DNA of 64,000 nt from CF-161 sp035638495 (GTDB taxonomy: Bacteria; Chloroflexota; Dormibacteria; Dormibacterales; Dormibacteraceae), in the NCBI GenBank assembly GCA_035638495.1, contig DASQZW010000251.1:44563-108562 (forward strand). The letters run 5' to 3'. Positions 34,895-43,098 of this stretch are shown here, piece after piece; the stretch's first letter is position 1; every line of letters begins with the position of its first letter. The notes below the pieces were generated by a model. That model had not been told where the DNA came from and ran no database searches. It saw nothing but the letters and a program-made list of their open reading frames with translations. Made by a program: the position numbers and the translations under genes.

Positions 34895-35668
34895 TCACGC
34901 GTGATTGCTGCTCAGCACCGCCTCCGCGAGGCGACGGTACGCCTGCGCCCCCGCCGAGCCGCTGGCGTACTGGAGGATGGACACCGCCGCGAGGGGTGAC
35001 TCCGCGAACCGGATCGAGTCGTTGACGGCGAAGTCGTAGACCAGGTCGCCGAAGTGCTGGCGCACCAGCTCCAGGACCTCCTGCGAGTGGAGCGTGCGAG
35101 CCTTGAAGATCGTGGGCAGGATTCCCGCCACGTGCAGCTTCGGGTTCAACTTGACGCGGACCCGCTCCACGCTGCGCTGGAGCTGTTGCATGCCCTTCAG
35201 GCCGAAGTACTCGCACTGGAGAGGAATGATCACCTGGTCGGACGCCACGAAGGCGTTGATGGTGATCAGGCTGAGCGCCGGCGGGCAGTCGATGATCACG
35301 AAGTCGTACTGCCGGGTGATGGGCCGGAGCTTCTCCTTGAGGATCGTCTCCCGCCCGATCTCGTTGATCAGCTGGGTCTCGGCCCCGGACAGCTCGATGT
35401 TGGACGGCATGTAGTGGACGCCGATGAGCGGGTTTTCGCGGACGATCTCGGCCGCCGCCACGTCCGGATGGACGAGGAGGTTGTAGACCGTCGGCTCCAG
35501 CTCGTCGGGCAGCTTGACGCCCATGTTGATGGTCAGGTGCGCCTGCGGGTCGAGGTCGACGAGGAGAACGCGCTGCTCGCGCTCGGCCAGGGCCGCGCCG
35601 AGATTGACGGCTGTGGTGGTCTTCCCCACTCCGCCCTTCTGATTGGCGATCGCTATCGTATTCGCCAC
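34895..35668 (-). CDS. ParA/Soj-family ATPase
   Basis: 257 residues. The deviant Walker A KGGVGKTTTAVN, the switch LLVDLDPQAHLT, and VIIDCPPALSLIT identify a ParA-type ATPase of chromosome or cargo segregation. The N-terminus MANTIAIANQKGG is that of short ParA proteins without an N-terminal DNA-binding domain. No parB gene is adjacent and no parS-type 16-mer was recognised nearby, so its partner is unknown; it may position cargo other than the chromosome. It is divergent from the cvpA gene. Confidence 0.9.
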   Translation of the reverse strand: MANTIAIANQKGGVGKTTTAVNLGAALAEREQRVLLVDLDPQAHLTINMGVKLPDELEPTVYNLLVHPDVAAAEIVRENPLIGVHYMPSNIELSGAETQLINEIGRETILKEKLRPITRQYDFVIIDCPPALSLITINAFVASDQVIIPLQCEYFGLKGMQQLQRSVERVRVKLNPKLHVAGILPTIFKARTLHSQEVLELVRQHFGDLVYDFAVNDSIRFAESPLAAVSILQYASGSAGAQAYRRLAEAVLSSNHA

Positions 35669-35758
35669 GCGAATGGCCCCGAGTCTAACCGATGGGCGAG
35701 ACGACTACCATGCTGTGGTTGCCGGCCGCCCGGCCGGCCGGAGAGGGAATCGAGGCTG

Positions 35759-36439
35759 GTGATCATTGACGTCCTGATCGTACTGGTGGTGGTCGGCGCG
35801 GCATGGGTCGGGTTCCAGCGCGGACTGGTGCAGCCGCTCCTTGCTGAGCTGTTCGCGCTCGTCACCGTCCTCGTGATCCTGCACAACCGTTCGGCCTTCG
35901 CGGCGACCACCGACGCCCTCTTCCACACGGGCGCGGTCCTGGCCGTGATCGTCGGGCTGATCCTCGCCGGTCTGACGGGCTACCTGGGCGCCAGGCTGGG
36001 CGGTTCCATCCACCGGATGCCCGTCGTCCGCGGCGTCGACGGCTTCCTGGGGGTGTGGGTGCAGGCGCTGATCGGGATCGCGATCTGCTACCTGCTGATC
36101 TCGGGCATCATCGTCTCGGACCGCGCGTTCACCGCCTTGACCGCGCCAACGGTCAACGCGGCGCAGCTGCGGACGCTGGAGAACCAGCTCTCGTCGAACC
36201 TGTTCACCTCGACGGTCCTCGACGGTCCCGACGTGCAGACGTTCAACGCGCGCGCGTCGAGGCCGGGCGGCGTTCAGCTCAGCGACGTGCCGGGCCTCGG
36301 GCCGCTCCAGAGCATCTCGCGCGACATCCTGGAGCCGCAGCTGGCCGGCTCGCACCTCGCGCCGTTCGTGATGTCCGTGGGCCACCGGATCCCCGGTCTG
36401 GGCCCGTTCGGATCCAGGGATCTCCCGAGGCGCCGGTGA
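35759..36439 (+). CDS. CvpA-family membrane protein
   Basis: 226 residues from the GTG at 35759. Four membrane segments in the N-terminal 130 residues (VIIDVLIVLVVVGAAWVGFQ, LLAELFALVTVLVIL, GAVLAVIVGLILAGLTGYLG, GVWVQALIGIAICYLL) with the pattern RGL-Q between the first two are those of the CvpA family (colicin V production protein homologues). A soluble C-terminal tail of about 90 residues follows. Its function in this lineage is unknown. The stop codon overlaps the GTG of the transporter gene (GTGA). Confidence 0.8.
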   Translation: MIIDVLIVLVVVGAAWVGFQRGLVQPLLAELFALVTVLVILHNRSAFAATTDALFHTGAVLAVIVGLILAGLTGYLGARLGGSIHRMPVVRGVDGFLGVWVQALIGIAICYLLISGIIVSDRAFTALTAPTVNAAQLRTLENQLSSNLFTSTVLDGPDVQTFNARASRPGGVQLSDVPGLGPLQSISRDILEPQLAGSHLAPFVMSVGHRIPGLGPFGSRDLPRRR

Positions 36440-37788
36440 CCACCCTCGTAGTCGCCGCGGAACGGCCCAGGCGGCTGCGGCAGATCGACTTCGTCGTCCT
36501 GGCCCTCTACTGGGTCGCCATCGGCTATCTCTGGCAGAGCCTGGGCACCCTGATCCTGCCCAGGATCGTGCAGGACCTGGTCGGCTCCGCGCACAAGGGC
36601 ACCGCCCTCAGCGTCCTGGAGGGGATCGGGACGGTGATGGCCGTCGTCTGGCAGCCGATGATGGGCGCGGTCTCGGACCGGACCCATAGTCGCTTCGGTC
36701 GCCGCCGGCCGTTCATCTTCGGCGGGACGGTGGGCGACGTGATCTTCCTCGCCGGCCTCGCCCTGTCCGGCAGCTACTGGCTGCTCGTGGTCTTCTACTT
36801 CCTGCTGCAGACCGCGTCGAACACGGCGCAGGGGCCCTACCAGGGGCTTCAGCCGGACGTCGTGCCCGAGGCGCAGCGCGGCACCGCGTCGGGGTACTAC
36901 GGGCTGGCCAACCTGTTCGGCACGCTGGCGGGGACGCTCGTGGTGGGGATCATCCTCTCGGTCTCCGGCGTGCCCGCGGCCTTCGCGAGCATCGCGCTGC
37001 TGCTGCTGGCGACGATGCTGCTCACCGTCTTGCTGGTGCCCGACCGCGTTCCGCCGAGCCAGGACGCCTACCACTCGGCGGGCGATGTGGTCCGCTCGAC
37101 GTTCACGACGCCGCTCAAGTACCCGGCCTTCATGTGGCTGATGGGCTCGCGCCTGCTGATCCTGATGGGCGTGGTCGGCATCCAGAGCTTCGCGTTCTTC
37201 TACTTCAGCGACGCGTTCTTCCACGGCAACGTGAACGCGGCGAACAACGCGACGACGGCGGTCGTCGGCCTGGTGGTCGGGCTCGCCATCCTGGTCACCT
37301 GGCCGGCGGCCCGCCTGTCCGATCGGGTCGGCCGCCGCCCGCTGATCGTCGCGGGCGGCCTGCTCGCCTCCGCGGGGACGCTGATCCTGTTCTTCGGCGG
37401 CTTCCAGTGGATTCCCGGCGCGCTGCTGGCGCCGATCGCGGCGGCCATCGGGCTGCCGGAGATCGTGGCCCAGACGCTGGTCGGCGGCATGCTGATCGGA
37501 TCCGGACTCGGCGCCTTCCTGTCGGTGGACTGGGCGTTCATCACGGACGTGATCCCGCTCGACCAGGCCGGGCTGTTCTTCGGCTTCTCCAACATCGCCA
37601 CCGCCGGCTCTGGCGTGATCGCGCGCTTCGCCGCGGGCTTCCTGCTCGACCACTTCAACGCCGGCCCGCACCTGCTCCAGCTTCCCGGCGGGTACCCGGT
37701 CATCTTCGGCGTCTTCGTGGTATGGCTGCTGCTCGGGACGCTGCTGATCCTGAAAGTGCCCGAGCGGCGGCACGCGGCCGCCGGATGA
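36436..37788 (+). CDS. MFS transporter, sugar/cation symporter-like
   Basis: 450 residues from the GTG at 36436. About 12 membrane helices. The loop between helices 2 and 3 reads GAVSDRTHSRFGRRRPFIFGG, the signature shared by the GPH/sucrose-type symporters, and the matching loop in the second half reads RLSDRVGRRPLIVAGG. Probable import of a sugar or other small polar compound with a cation. It overlaps the arginase-family gene by ATGA, so carrier and enzymes may act on one substrate. Confidence 0.87.
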   Translation: MTTLVVAAERPRRLRQIDFVVLALYWVAIGYLWQSLGTLILPRIVQDLVGSAHKGTALSVLEGIGTVMAVVWQPMMGAVSDRTHSRFGRRRPFIFGGTVGDVIFLAGLALSGSYWLLVVFYFLLQTASNTAQGPYQGLQPDVVPEAQRGTASGYYGLANLFGTLAGTLVVGIILSVSGVPAAFASIALLLLATMLLTVLLVPDRVPPSQDAYHSAGDVVRSTFTTPLKYPAFMWLMGSRLLILMGVVGIQSFAFFYFSDAFFHGNVNAANNATTAVVGLVVGLAILVTWPAARLSDRVGRRPLIVAGGLLASAGTLILFFGGFQWIPGALLAPIAAAIGLPEIVAQTLVGGMLIGSGLGAFLSVDWAFITDVIPLDQAGLFFGFSNIATAGSGVIARFAAGFLLDHFNAGPHLLQLPGGYPVIFGVFVVWLLLGTLLILKVPERRHAAAG

Positions 37789-38693
37789 TCGACGTCACGG
37801 GCCTCCCGGTGTGGGGAGGCCTTCCGGAGGCCGAGCCGGAGGAGGCATCGATCGTGGTCGCCGGCATTCCCTACGACCGCTCGGCGGTCTACCGGGGCGG
37901 CGCGGCCGAGGCGCCGGCCGCGATCCGCCGGCTCAGCGCCGTGATGCCGCCGCTGGACGAGCGCGGCCGCCACCTCGACGGCCTCACCCTGCACGACCTG
38001 GGCGACCTCGACCTGGGCGCGTCCGTCGAGCATGGCTGGCGTGCCGTCGCGGACAGGCTGGCCGCCGTCCCGACCCGCGCGTTCCTCACGGTCCTGGGCG
38101 GCGACCACTGCTCGGCAATCCCCGTGCTGGTGGCTCAGACGCGCCGGCACGCCGGCCTCGCCGTGCTCTGGGTGGACGCCCATCCCGACCTCTGCGACAT
38201 CTCCCGGGGCGGTCGGTGGACCGTCGGGTGCGCGCTCCGGCGCGCGGTCGAGCTGGGCGGTCTCGACCCGGGATCGATCGTCCTCGCCGGGTGCCGCGAC
38301 TTCGACGCCGAGGAGGTCGCGTACGTGCGCTCCCGGGGCATCCTTCTGGTGACGGCCGCGGAGCTGGCGGCCGAGCCGGCCGCTGCGGTCTCCCGCGTGA
38401 CCCGCGCGCTGCAGGGCCGGCGGCTCCACGTCTCGTTCGACATCGACGTGCTCGACCCGGCGTTCGCGCCCGGCACCGAGGTGCCGGCCGCCGGTGGGCT
38501 CAGCACGCGCGAGGCGCTCCGCCTGCTCGAGACGGCGACGCGTCTCAGCCGTCCGGTCGGGCTCGACGTGTGCGAGGTTTCGCCGCCGCTCGACCAGGCG
38601 GGCGTGACCAGCCTCGCCGCGCTCAAGGTCGTCTTCGAGACCTGGAGCCGGCTGCCGCGCGAGGGGCGGGGGAGCCAGCGTGGAGACCGCTGA
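37785..38693 (+). CDS. Arginase/agmatinase/formiminoglutamase-fold hydrolase
   Basis: 302 residues. The dimanganese ligands are all visible: GGDHC, DAHPDLCD, and FDIDVLDPAFAPGTEVP. The substrate-side SHG motif of classical agmatinases is replaced by TVGCALRRA, so the guanidino substrate may differ. The family hydrolyses guanidino or formimino compounds such as arginine, agmatine, guanidinobutyrate or formiminoglutamate. It sits between an MFS carrier (four-base overlap) and an FAD oxidase (14-base overlap), suggesting breakdown of an imported guanidino or amino compound. Confidence 0.85.
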   Translation: MIDVTGLPVWGGLPEAEPEEASIVVAGIPYDRSAVYRGGAAEAPAAIRRLSAVMPPLDERGRHLDGLTLHDLGDLDLGASVEHGWRAVADRLAAVPTRAFLTVLGGDHCSAIPVLVAQTRRHAGLAVLWVDAHPDLCDISRGGRWTVGCALRRAVELGGLDPGSIVLAGCRDFDAEEVAYVRSRGILLVTAAELAAEPAAAVSRVTRALQGRRLHVSFDIDVLDPAFAPGTEVPAAGGLSTREALRLLETATRLSRPVGLDVCEVSPPLDQAGVTSLAALKVVFETWSRLPREGRGSQRGDR

Positions 38694-39822
38694 CGCGGTC
38701 GTCGCCGGCGGCGGCGTGGTCGGCTGCTCCCTCGCATACCAGCTCGCTCGGCGGGGGCTGGACGTGGTGCTGCTCGAACGCGAGGAGCTGGGGTCGCAGT
38801 CGACCGCTCGATGCGCGGGTGGCGTCCGGCAGCAGTTCTCGAGCGAGACGAACGTGCGGCTCCAGCGGCTGGCGGTTCAGCAGCTCCTCGACTTCCACGA
38901 GGAGACCGGCGGCCACGCCGACTTCCACCAGATCGGCTACCTGTTCCTGCTGACGCGGCCGGAGCACGAGATGGACTTCCGGAAGCTGCTGTGCACGTGG
39001 CACGGCATCGGCCTGACCGAGGCGCGCTGGGTCGACGCCGCCGAGGCGCGCGAGCTGGTGCCGGTGCTGGCCGTCGACGATGTGCTGGGCGGGACGTTCT
39101 GCCCCAGCGACGGGCTGGCCAGCCCGGCCGATGTCACGGCGGGCTACGCGGCCGCCGCCAGGCGCCACGGGGCCCGGCTGCGGGAGCACGTCGCCGTGAC
39201 GGGCATCGACGTGGCGGAGGGACGCGTGCGGATGGTCCGGACGGCAACGGGGGACATCGCCACGCCGATCGTGTTCGACTGCGCGGGCGCCTGGTCATCC
39301 GAGGTCGGCCGGATGGCGGGTGTGGACGTCCCGGTCCGGCCGTTCCGACGCCACGTGCTCGTGACGGACGCCTTCCCAGAGGTGCCGCGCACCACGCCGA
39401 TGACCGTCGACTTCGCCACGTCGCTCTACTTCCACCCGGAGGGCGACGGCGTCCTGATCGGGATGAGCGATCGCCAGGAGGCGTCGACCTACCGGATCGA
39501 CGTCAACTGGGACTTCCTGGAGCGGATCGTCGAGGCCGCCGCCCGCCGCGCGCCGGCCCTGGAGCGCGCGGGGATCCACACGGCCTGGGCGGGGCTGTAC
39601 GAGAGCACGCCGGACCACCAGGCGATCCTCGGGCCGGTCGCGGACGTCGAGGGCTTCTGGTGCGCGTGCGGCTTCTCGGGACACGGGTTCATGCAGGCGC
39701 CGGCGGTGGGCCTGGTGCTCGCGCAGCTCCTGCTGGACGGCCGCTCGGACGTCGACGTCAGCCGGTTCGGGCACGACCGGTTCGCGCGCGGCGAGCTGGT
39801 CGCCGAGCGGAACGTGATCTGA
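38680..39822 (+). CDS. FAD-dependent amine/D-amino-acid oxidase (DAO, sarcosine oxidase beta-like)
   Basis: 380 residues from a GTG. The FAD fold opens with AVVAGGGVVGCSLAYQLARRG and VVLLERE. It continues with STARCAGGVRQQFSS, FDCAGAWSSEVGRMAG, and ends with GFWCACGFSGHGFMQAPAVG, the sequence order of the glycine oxidase/sarcosine oxidase beta/DAO group. It oxidises a secondary or D-amino acid with release of hydrogen peroxide or electron transfer. In this operon it could act on a product of the arginase-fold enzyme; this is inference. Confidence 0.88.
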   Translation: METADAVVAGGGVVGCSLAYQLARRGLDVVLLEREELGSQSTARCAGGVRQQFSSETNVRLQRLAVQQLLDFHEETGGHADFHQIGYLFLLTRPEHEMDFRKLLCTWHGIGLTEARWVDAAEARELVPVLAVDDVLGGTFCPSDGLASPADVTAGYAAAARRHGARLREHVAVTGIDVAEGRVRMVRTATGDIATPIVFDCAGAWSSEVGRMAGVDVPVRPFRRHVLVTDAFPEVPRTTPMTVDFATSLYFHPEGDGVLIGMSDRQEASTYRIDVNWDFLERIVEAAARRAPALERAGIHTAWAGLYESTPDHQAILGPVADVEGFWCACGFSGHGFMQAPAVGLVLAQLLLDGRSDVDVSRFGHDRFARGELVAERNVI

Positions 39823-40422
39823 GTGGCGCGCTCGGCGGTCGGGTTCGCCGTTCTCATCGTGCTCTGCGCCTGCGGCGGTGGCGGGCCGGCATCGGCCGCG
39901 CATCCCAGCGCCACGCCGACGTCCCTGGTCACCACGCTCCCGCCCGGCGCGGCCCCCTCCGGGCCGTCGGCGGCGGGGCCGGACCGCTGCCACACGGGCG
40001 GGCTGTCCCTGGCCACGCTGAGCACGCCGAACGGCGGAGCCGGGAACTTCGTTCAGGAGTTCGGCCTGACCAACCGCACCGGAGTCGCGTGCTGGGTTTA
40101 CGGCTACGTCGGCATGGCGCTCCTCGACGCCGGCGGGAACCTGCTCCCGACCCGGGTCGTCCGCGACACCGGCAGCCGGTTCGCCTTCGCGCACGTCGGC
40201 CAGTACACCGTGCAGCCGGGTGCGACGGCGCCGTTCTGGGTGCACTGGGAGGACGTGCCCGTCGGCTCGCAGTCGGCCTGCACGACGTCCGCCGGGCTCA
40301 CCCTCACGCCGCCGGACGAGACGACGCAGCTGCGCCTGAACGGGGTCCGGATCACGGCGTGCAACGGCGGGGAGCTGGACGTGTCGCCCGTCACGGCGCC
40401 GGGCACGATCGGGCCTGGCTGA
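39823..40422 (+). CDS. Secreted lipoprotein with DUF4232-like domain
   Basis: 199 residues; the GTG directly follows the TGA of the oxidase gene. The N-terminus MARSAVGFAVLIVLCACGG is a short lipoprotein signal with lipobox LCAC (Cys17). A Ser/Pro/Ala linker follows, then a beta-rich domain with Cys residues (VQEFGLTNRTGVACWVYGY, LRLNGVRITACNGG) resembling DUF4232, an extracellular domain frequent in Actinobacteria. It should be anchored outside the membrane. Function unknown; last gene of the cvpA-led unit. Confidence 0.75.
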   Translation: MARSAVGFAVLIVLCACGGGGPASAAHPSATPTSLVTTLPPGAAPSGPSAAGPDRCHTGGLSLATLSTPNGGAGNFVQEFGLTNRTGVACWVYGYVGMALLDAGGNLLPTRVVRDTGSRFAFAHVGQYTVQPGATAPFWVHWEDVPVGSQSACTTSAGLTLTPPDETTQLRLNGVRITACNGGELDVSPVTAPGTIGPG

Positions 40423-40431
40423 AGCCCGCAG

Positions 40432-40671
40432 CTAACGAGAGCTGCCCGCTCCGCCGGCCAGCATCAGCCCGAAGATTCCGATCCCGGCCAGGATCAGCAG
40501 GCCCGCGCAGCCGATCTGGAAGATGGTGTAGACGACGCCGCCGGTGGCGGTGTAGGTGGCGGCGGTCAGGGCGCGCTCGCGCTGGCGCCTCAGCGCGCCG
40601 AACACCCAGGCGACGCCCACCAGGACGGTGAGACCGCCCAGGACCAGCCCTCCGAGCAGATGCAGGTTCAT
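40432..40671 (-). CDS. Small two-span membrane protein
   Basis: 79 residues. MNLHLLGGLVLGGLTVLVGV forms the first hydrophobic segment, RRQRERALTAA is a positive loop, and VYTIFQIGCAGLLILAGIGI the second. Both ends would be outside with the Arg-rich loop inside. No family was recognised. It is convergent with the lipoprotein gene and divergent from the RNA-ligase gene. Confidence 0.6.
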   Translation of the reverse strand: MNLHLLGGLVLGGLTVLVGVAWVFGALRRQRERALTAATYTATGGVVYTIFQIGCAGLLILAGIGIFGLMLAGGAGSSR

Positions 40672-40708
40672 GCGTGCGCCTCAGTATCGTCGTTTAACCT
40701 TGGCGACC

Positions 40709-41263
40709 GTGGCGGGCCGCATCCGCTCCTTCGTCGCCCTGGCCCTGCCGGAGCAGAACCTGGCGGCGCTCGAAGGTCACCTGGCCGACTGCGCGCGGGA
40801 GGCGCCGGGGTACCGGTGGGTCGAGCCGGACTCGATCCACCTGACGCTGCGCTTCCTGGGGAACCTGGAGCCAGCGGCCCTCGAGCGCGTGCGCGCGGAG
40901 CTCTCGTCGGTCGGCGGCGCGCCGTTCGACCTGGCGCTCGACGGCCGGGGGACGTTCGGTCCGCGCACGACGCCACGCGTGGTGTGGATCGGCGTCAGCG
41001 CGGGCCTGGAGACGTGCGCCGCGCTCGCCGGGCGGATCGAGGCCGCGTGCCAGCAGGCGGGGCTGGAGCCGGAGCCGCGCCAGTTCCGGGCCCACGTGAC
41101 GCTCGCGCGCGCTCGTGCCGAGGGCGAGCGGCTGCCGGCGCTGCCGGATCCGCCGCGGCTGGTGCCCTGGACCGTCGAGGACTTCGCGCTGTACGAGAGC
41201 CGGCTGCGCCAGCAGCCGCGGTACGTGGTCCTGGAGCGCTATGCGCTTTCGAGACAACCGTAG
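40709..41263 (+). CDS. thpR: RNA 2',3'-cyclic phosphodiesterase (2'-5' RNA ligase family)
   Basis: 184 residues from the GTG at 40709 (a TTG at 40700 is possible). The two HxTx motifs are HLTL in DSIHLTLRFLGN and HVTL in FRAHVTLARAR, which form the catalytic pair of the 2H phosphoesterase superfamily. SFVALALPE at the start and TVEDFALYES near the end are typical of ThpR. The enzyme opens 2',3'-cyclic phosphates on RNA to 2'-phosphates. Its stop codon is 21 bases before the toxin-antitoxin pair. Confidence 0.9.
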   Translation: MAGRIRSFVALALPEQNLAALEGHLADCAREAPGYRWVEPDSIHLTLRFLGNLEPAALERVRAELSSVGGAPFDLALDGRGTFGPRTTPRVVWIGVSAGLETCAALAGRIEAACQQAGLEPEPRQFRAHVTLARARAEGERLPALPDPPRLVPWTVEDFALYESRLRQQPRYVVLERYALSRQP

Positions 41264-41276
41264 CAAATCTGCTACG
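41259..41276. promoter_or_regulatory. 18-bp palindromic operator of the toxin-antitoxin operon
   Basis: CGTAGCA-AATC-TGCTACG has perfect 7-bp arms. The right arm runs into TACGAT (41273-41278), a plausible -10 box whose start site would fall at or next to the ATG of 41285, so the transcript may be leaderless. Antitoxins of this class repress their own promoter through such palindromes. Confidence 0.6.
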
Positions 41277-41284
41277 ATTGCGGC

Positions 41285-41530
41285 ATGACCACGATCGCCC
41301 AGCGGGAGCTCCGGAACCGCGTGTCCGACGTACTGCGACGAGCGGAACGGGGCGAGCAGTTCCTGATCACCGTCGATGGCAGGCCGGTCGCGGAACTGGG
41401 GCCACATCGGCCCAGGCGCTGGGTCGGGCGTGACCGGCTGCTCAGGTTGATGTCCGAACCGGTGGTGCCGACACTGCTGGACGACGTGAGGCGCCTGGAG
41501 GGCGGACTCAGCGACCCATTCGATCGATGA
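41285..41530 (+). CDS. Phd/YefM-type (prevent-host-death) antitoxin
   Basis: 81 residues. MTTIAQRELRNRVSDVLRRAERGEQFLITVDGRPVAEL is the standard Phd/YefM DNA-binding fold; the C-terminal VPTLLDDVRRLEGGLSDPFDR is the toxin-wrapping tail. It neutralises the PIN ribonuclease encoded by the next gene (ATGA overlap) and represses its own operon at the palindrome 9 bases upstream. Confidence 0.88.
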   Translation: MTTIAQRELRNRVSDVLRRAERGEQFLITVDGRPVAELGPHRPRRWVGRDRLLRLMSEPVVPTLLDDVRRLEGGLSDPFDR

Positions 41531-41922
41531 GGGCCATCCTCGACACCTCCGTCCTGATCAGCGACGACCCGGCACTGGTTCCTGAGGAAGCGTCCATCAG
41601 CGTGGTTTCGCTGGCGGAGCTGCACGTCGGCCTGCTGCTCGCCCGCGATCCAGCCGAGCGAGCGCGACGCCTCCGCCGGCTGGGGTTCGTCGAGGCCGAA
41701 TTCGACCCGATTCCCATCGATGCCGAGATCGCGCGCGAATGGGGCGCACTCGCGAGCCTCAGCGCGGCGCGGGGAATCCAGTCTCGCCGCCGGGCGATGG
41801 ACCTGCTCATCGCCGCAACCGCCAGGGCGCTCGATCTCCCACTCATCACGCTCGACCACGACCTGGAGCCCCTGGCCGACGTCGTGGACGTTCGATGGAC
41901 TGGCGGTTCAGCCGGAAAGTGA
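41527..41922 (+). CDS. VapC-type PIN-domain ribonuclease toxin
   Basis: 131 residues. Acidic active-site residues are in MRAILDTSVLIS (Asp6), SLAELHVG (Glu), RRRAMDLLIAATA (Asp) and TLDHDLEPLADV (Asp), the four-residue PIN site that binds magnesium. The toxin cleaves RNA, commonly tRNA or rRNA sites. It is intact, in contrast to the decayed copy at 28638-29052. Its 3' end overlaps the convergent GlcG-like gene by 15 bases. Confidence 0.88.
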   Translation: MRAILDTSVLISDDPALVPEEASISVVSLAELHVGLLLARDPAERARRLRRLGFVEAEFDPIPIDAEIAREWGALASLSAARGIQSRRRAMDLLIAATARALDLPLITLDHDLEPLADVVDVRWTGGSAGK

Positions 41923-42315
41923 GGTCAGGCTCGCCTCGCCGCACTCGCGGTCCTGCTCGGGCAGGCCGCCGCTGACGCCGACCGCACCGAGGATCGCCCC
42001 CGAGCGGCGAATCAGCACCGAGCCAGCGCCCGGGATCAGCGGCATGCGCACCATCCGATCGACCTGCGAGAAGAAGGCGGGACGCCCCTCGTGGAGAAGG
42101 TGCAGCGCGTCGCCGTCGCGGTGCCAGACCGCGGCGCCAACCGCCTTCGACTCCGCGATCTGCGCCGACAGCGGCGGCGCGCCGTCCATGCGGGCAAGGG
42201 CCTGGAGGTGGCCGCCCTCGTCGACCACCGCAACCGTGACGCGGATCCCGAGCTGGTTGGCGTGCTCCTGCGCGCCGGCGACAACGGTCTGGGCCTCTTC
42301 GAGCGTCAATGGCAT
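41908..42315 (-). CDS. GlcG/HbpS-family heme-binding-like protein
   Basis: 135 residues. The family features are MPLTLEEAQTVVAGAQEHAN, VTVAVVDEGGHLQALARMDGA, AESKAVGAAVWH, and GAILGAVGVSGGLPEQDRECGEAS. Members are found next to glycolate and diol-using enzymes or as secreted heme sensors; no signal peptide is present here, so it is cytosolic. The role is unknown. It is divergent from the SDR gene with 18 bases between the starts. Confidence 0.82.
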   Translation of the reverse strand: MPLTLEEAQTVVAGAQEHANQLGIRVTVAVVDEGGHLQALARMDGAPPLSAQIAESKAVGAAVWHRDGDALHLLHEGRPAFFSQVDRMVRMPLIPGAGSVLIRRSGAILGAVGVSGGLPEQDRECGEASLTSLSG

Positions 42316-42333
42316 GGCAGTACCCTAGCCGCT

Positions 42334-43098
42334 ATGCAGTTGGGAGGCGCCGTCGCGATCGTCACGGGAGGGGGCACCGGCATCGGCCGGGCGGTGGGCG
42401 AGTGCCTGGCTCGCGCGGGTGCCAGAGCGGTCGTCGTCAACTACTCGCGATCCGTGGAGGAGGCCCGGTCCACCGCGGCGGCCCTCTCGGAACTTGGGTG
42501 CGAGGGTGTGCCGTACCAGGCCTCCGTCGCGGACGAGGACGCCGTGAAGGCCATGGTCGGAGACACCGTCGAACGCTTCGGCCGGCTGGACGTGCTGGTC
42601 AACAACGCCGGGACGACGCGGTTCATCCCGCACGCCGACCTGAACGCGCTGACGCGCGAAGTCTGGGACGAGGTGCTGTCCGTCAACCTCCTGGGCACGT
42701 TCTACTGCTGCCGCGCCGCCGCCCCCGCCTTGAAGGAGGCGCGCGGTGCCATCGTCAACATCGCCTCCATCGCCGGCGTCCGCGCCAGCGGCTCGTCGAT
42801 CGTGTACGGCGTCTCGAAGGCGGCCGTGCTCCAGCTCACGCGCAACCTCGCGGTCGCTCTGGCCCCGGAGGTGCGGGTCAATGCGGTCGCGCCCGGGCTG
42901 GTCTCCACCCGCTGGTTCCGCAACCCGTTCGGCGAGGAAGCGGCCGCCGCGCAGGAGGAGCGGATCGCGTCCGGCACGCCGATGGGCCAGGTCTCCAGTG
43001 CCGACCACGTGGCTCAGGCGGTCATGGGCTTTCTGGGTGCCGACCTGGTGAGCGGCGAATCGGTCGTCGTCGACGGCGGCCGTCACGTGGTCTACTGA
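42334..43098 (+). CDS. SDR-family oxidoreductase 2 (FabG-like)
   Basis: 254 residues from the ATG at 42334. Motifs: TGGGTGIGRAVG, NYSRSVEEA (Arg after strand 2, NADP preference), VNNAGTT, NIASIAG, YGVSKAA (Tyr and Lys of the active site), and SGESVVVDGG. It shares architecture with the SDR at 6609. A 3-oxoacyl-(ACP) reductase or other alcohol dehydrogenase role is possible. The 3' end overlaps the convergent gene by seven bases. Confidence 0.88.
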   Translation: MQLGGAVAIVTGGGTGIGRAVGECLARAGARAVVVNYSRSVEEARSTAAALSELGCEGVPYQASVADEDAVKAMVGDTVERFGRLDVLVNNAGTTRFIPHADLNALTREVWDEVLSVNLLGTFYCCRAAAPALKEARGAIVNIASIAGVRASGSSIVYGVSKAAVLQLTRNLAVALAPEVRVNAVAPGLVSTRWFRNPFGEEAAAAQEERIASGTPMGQVSSADHVAQAVMGFLGADLVSGESVVVDGGRHVVY

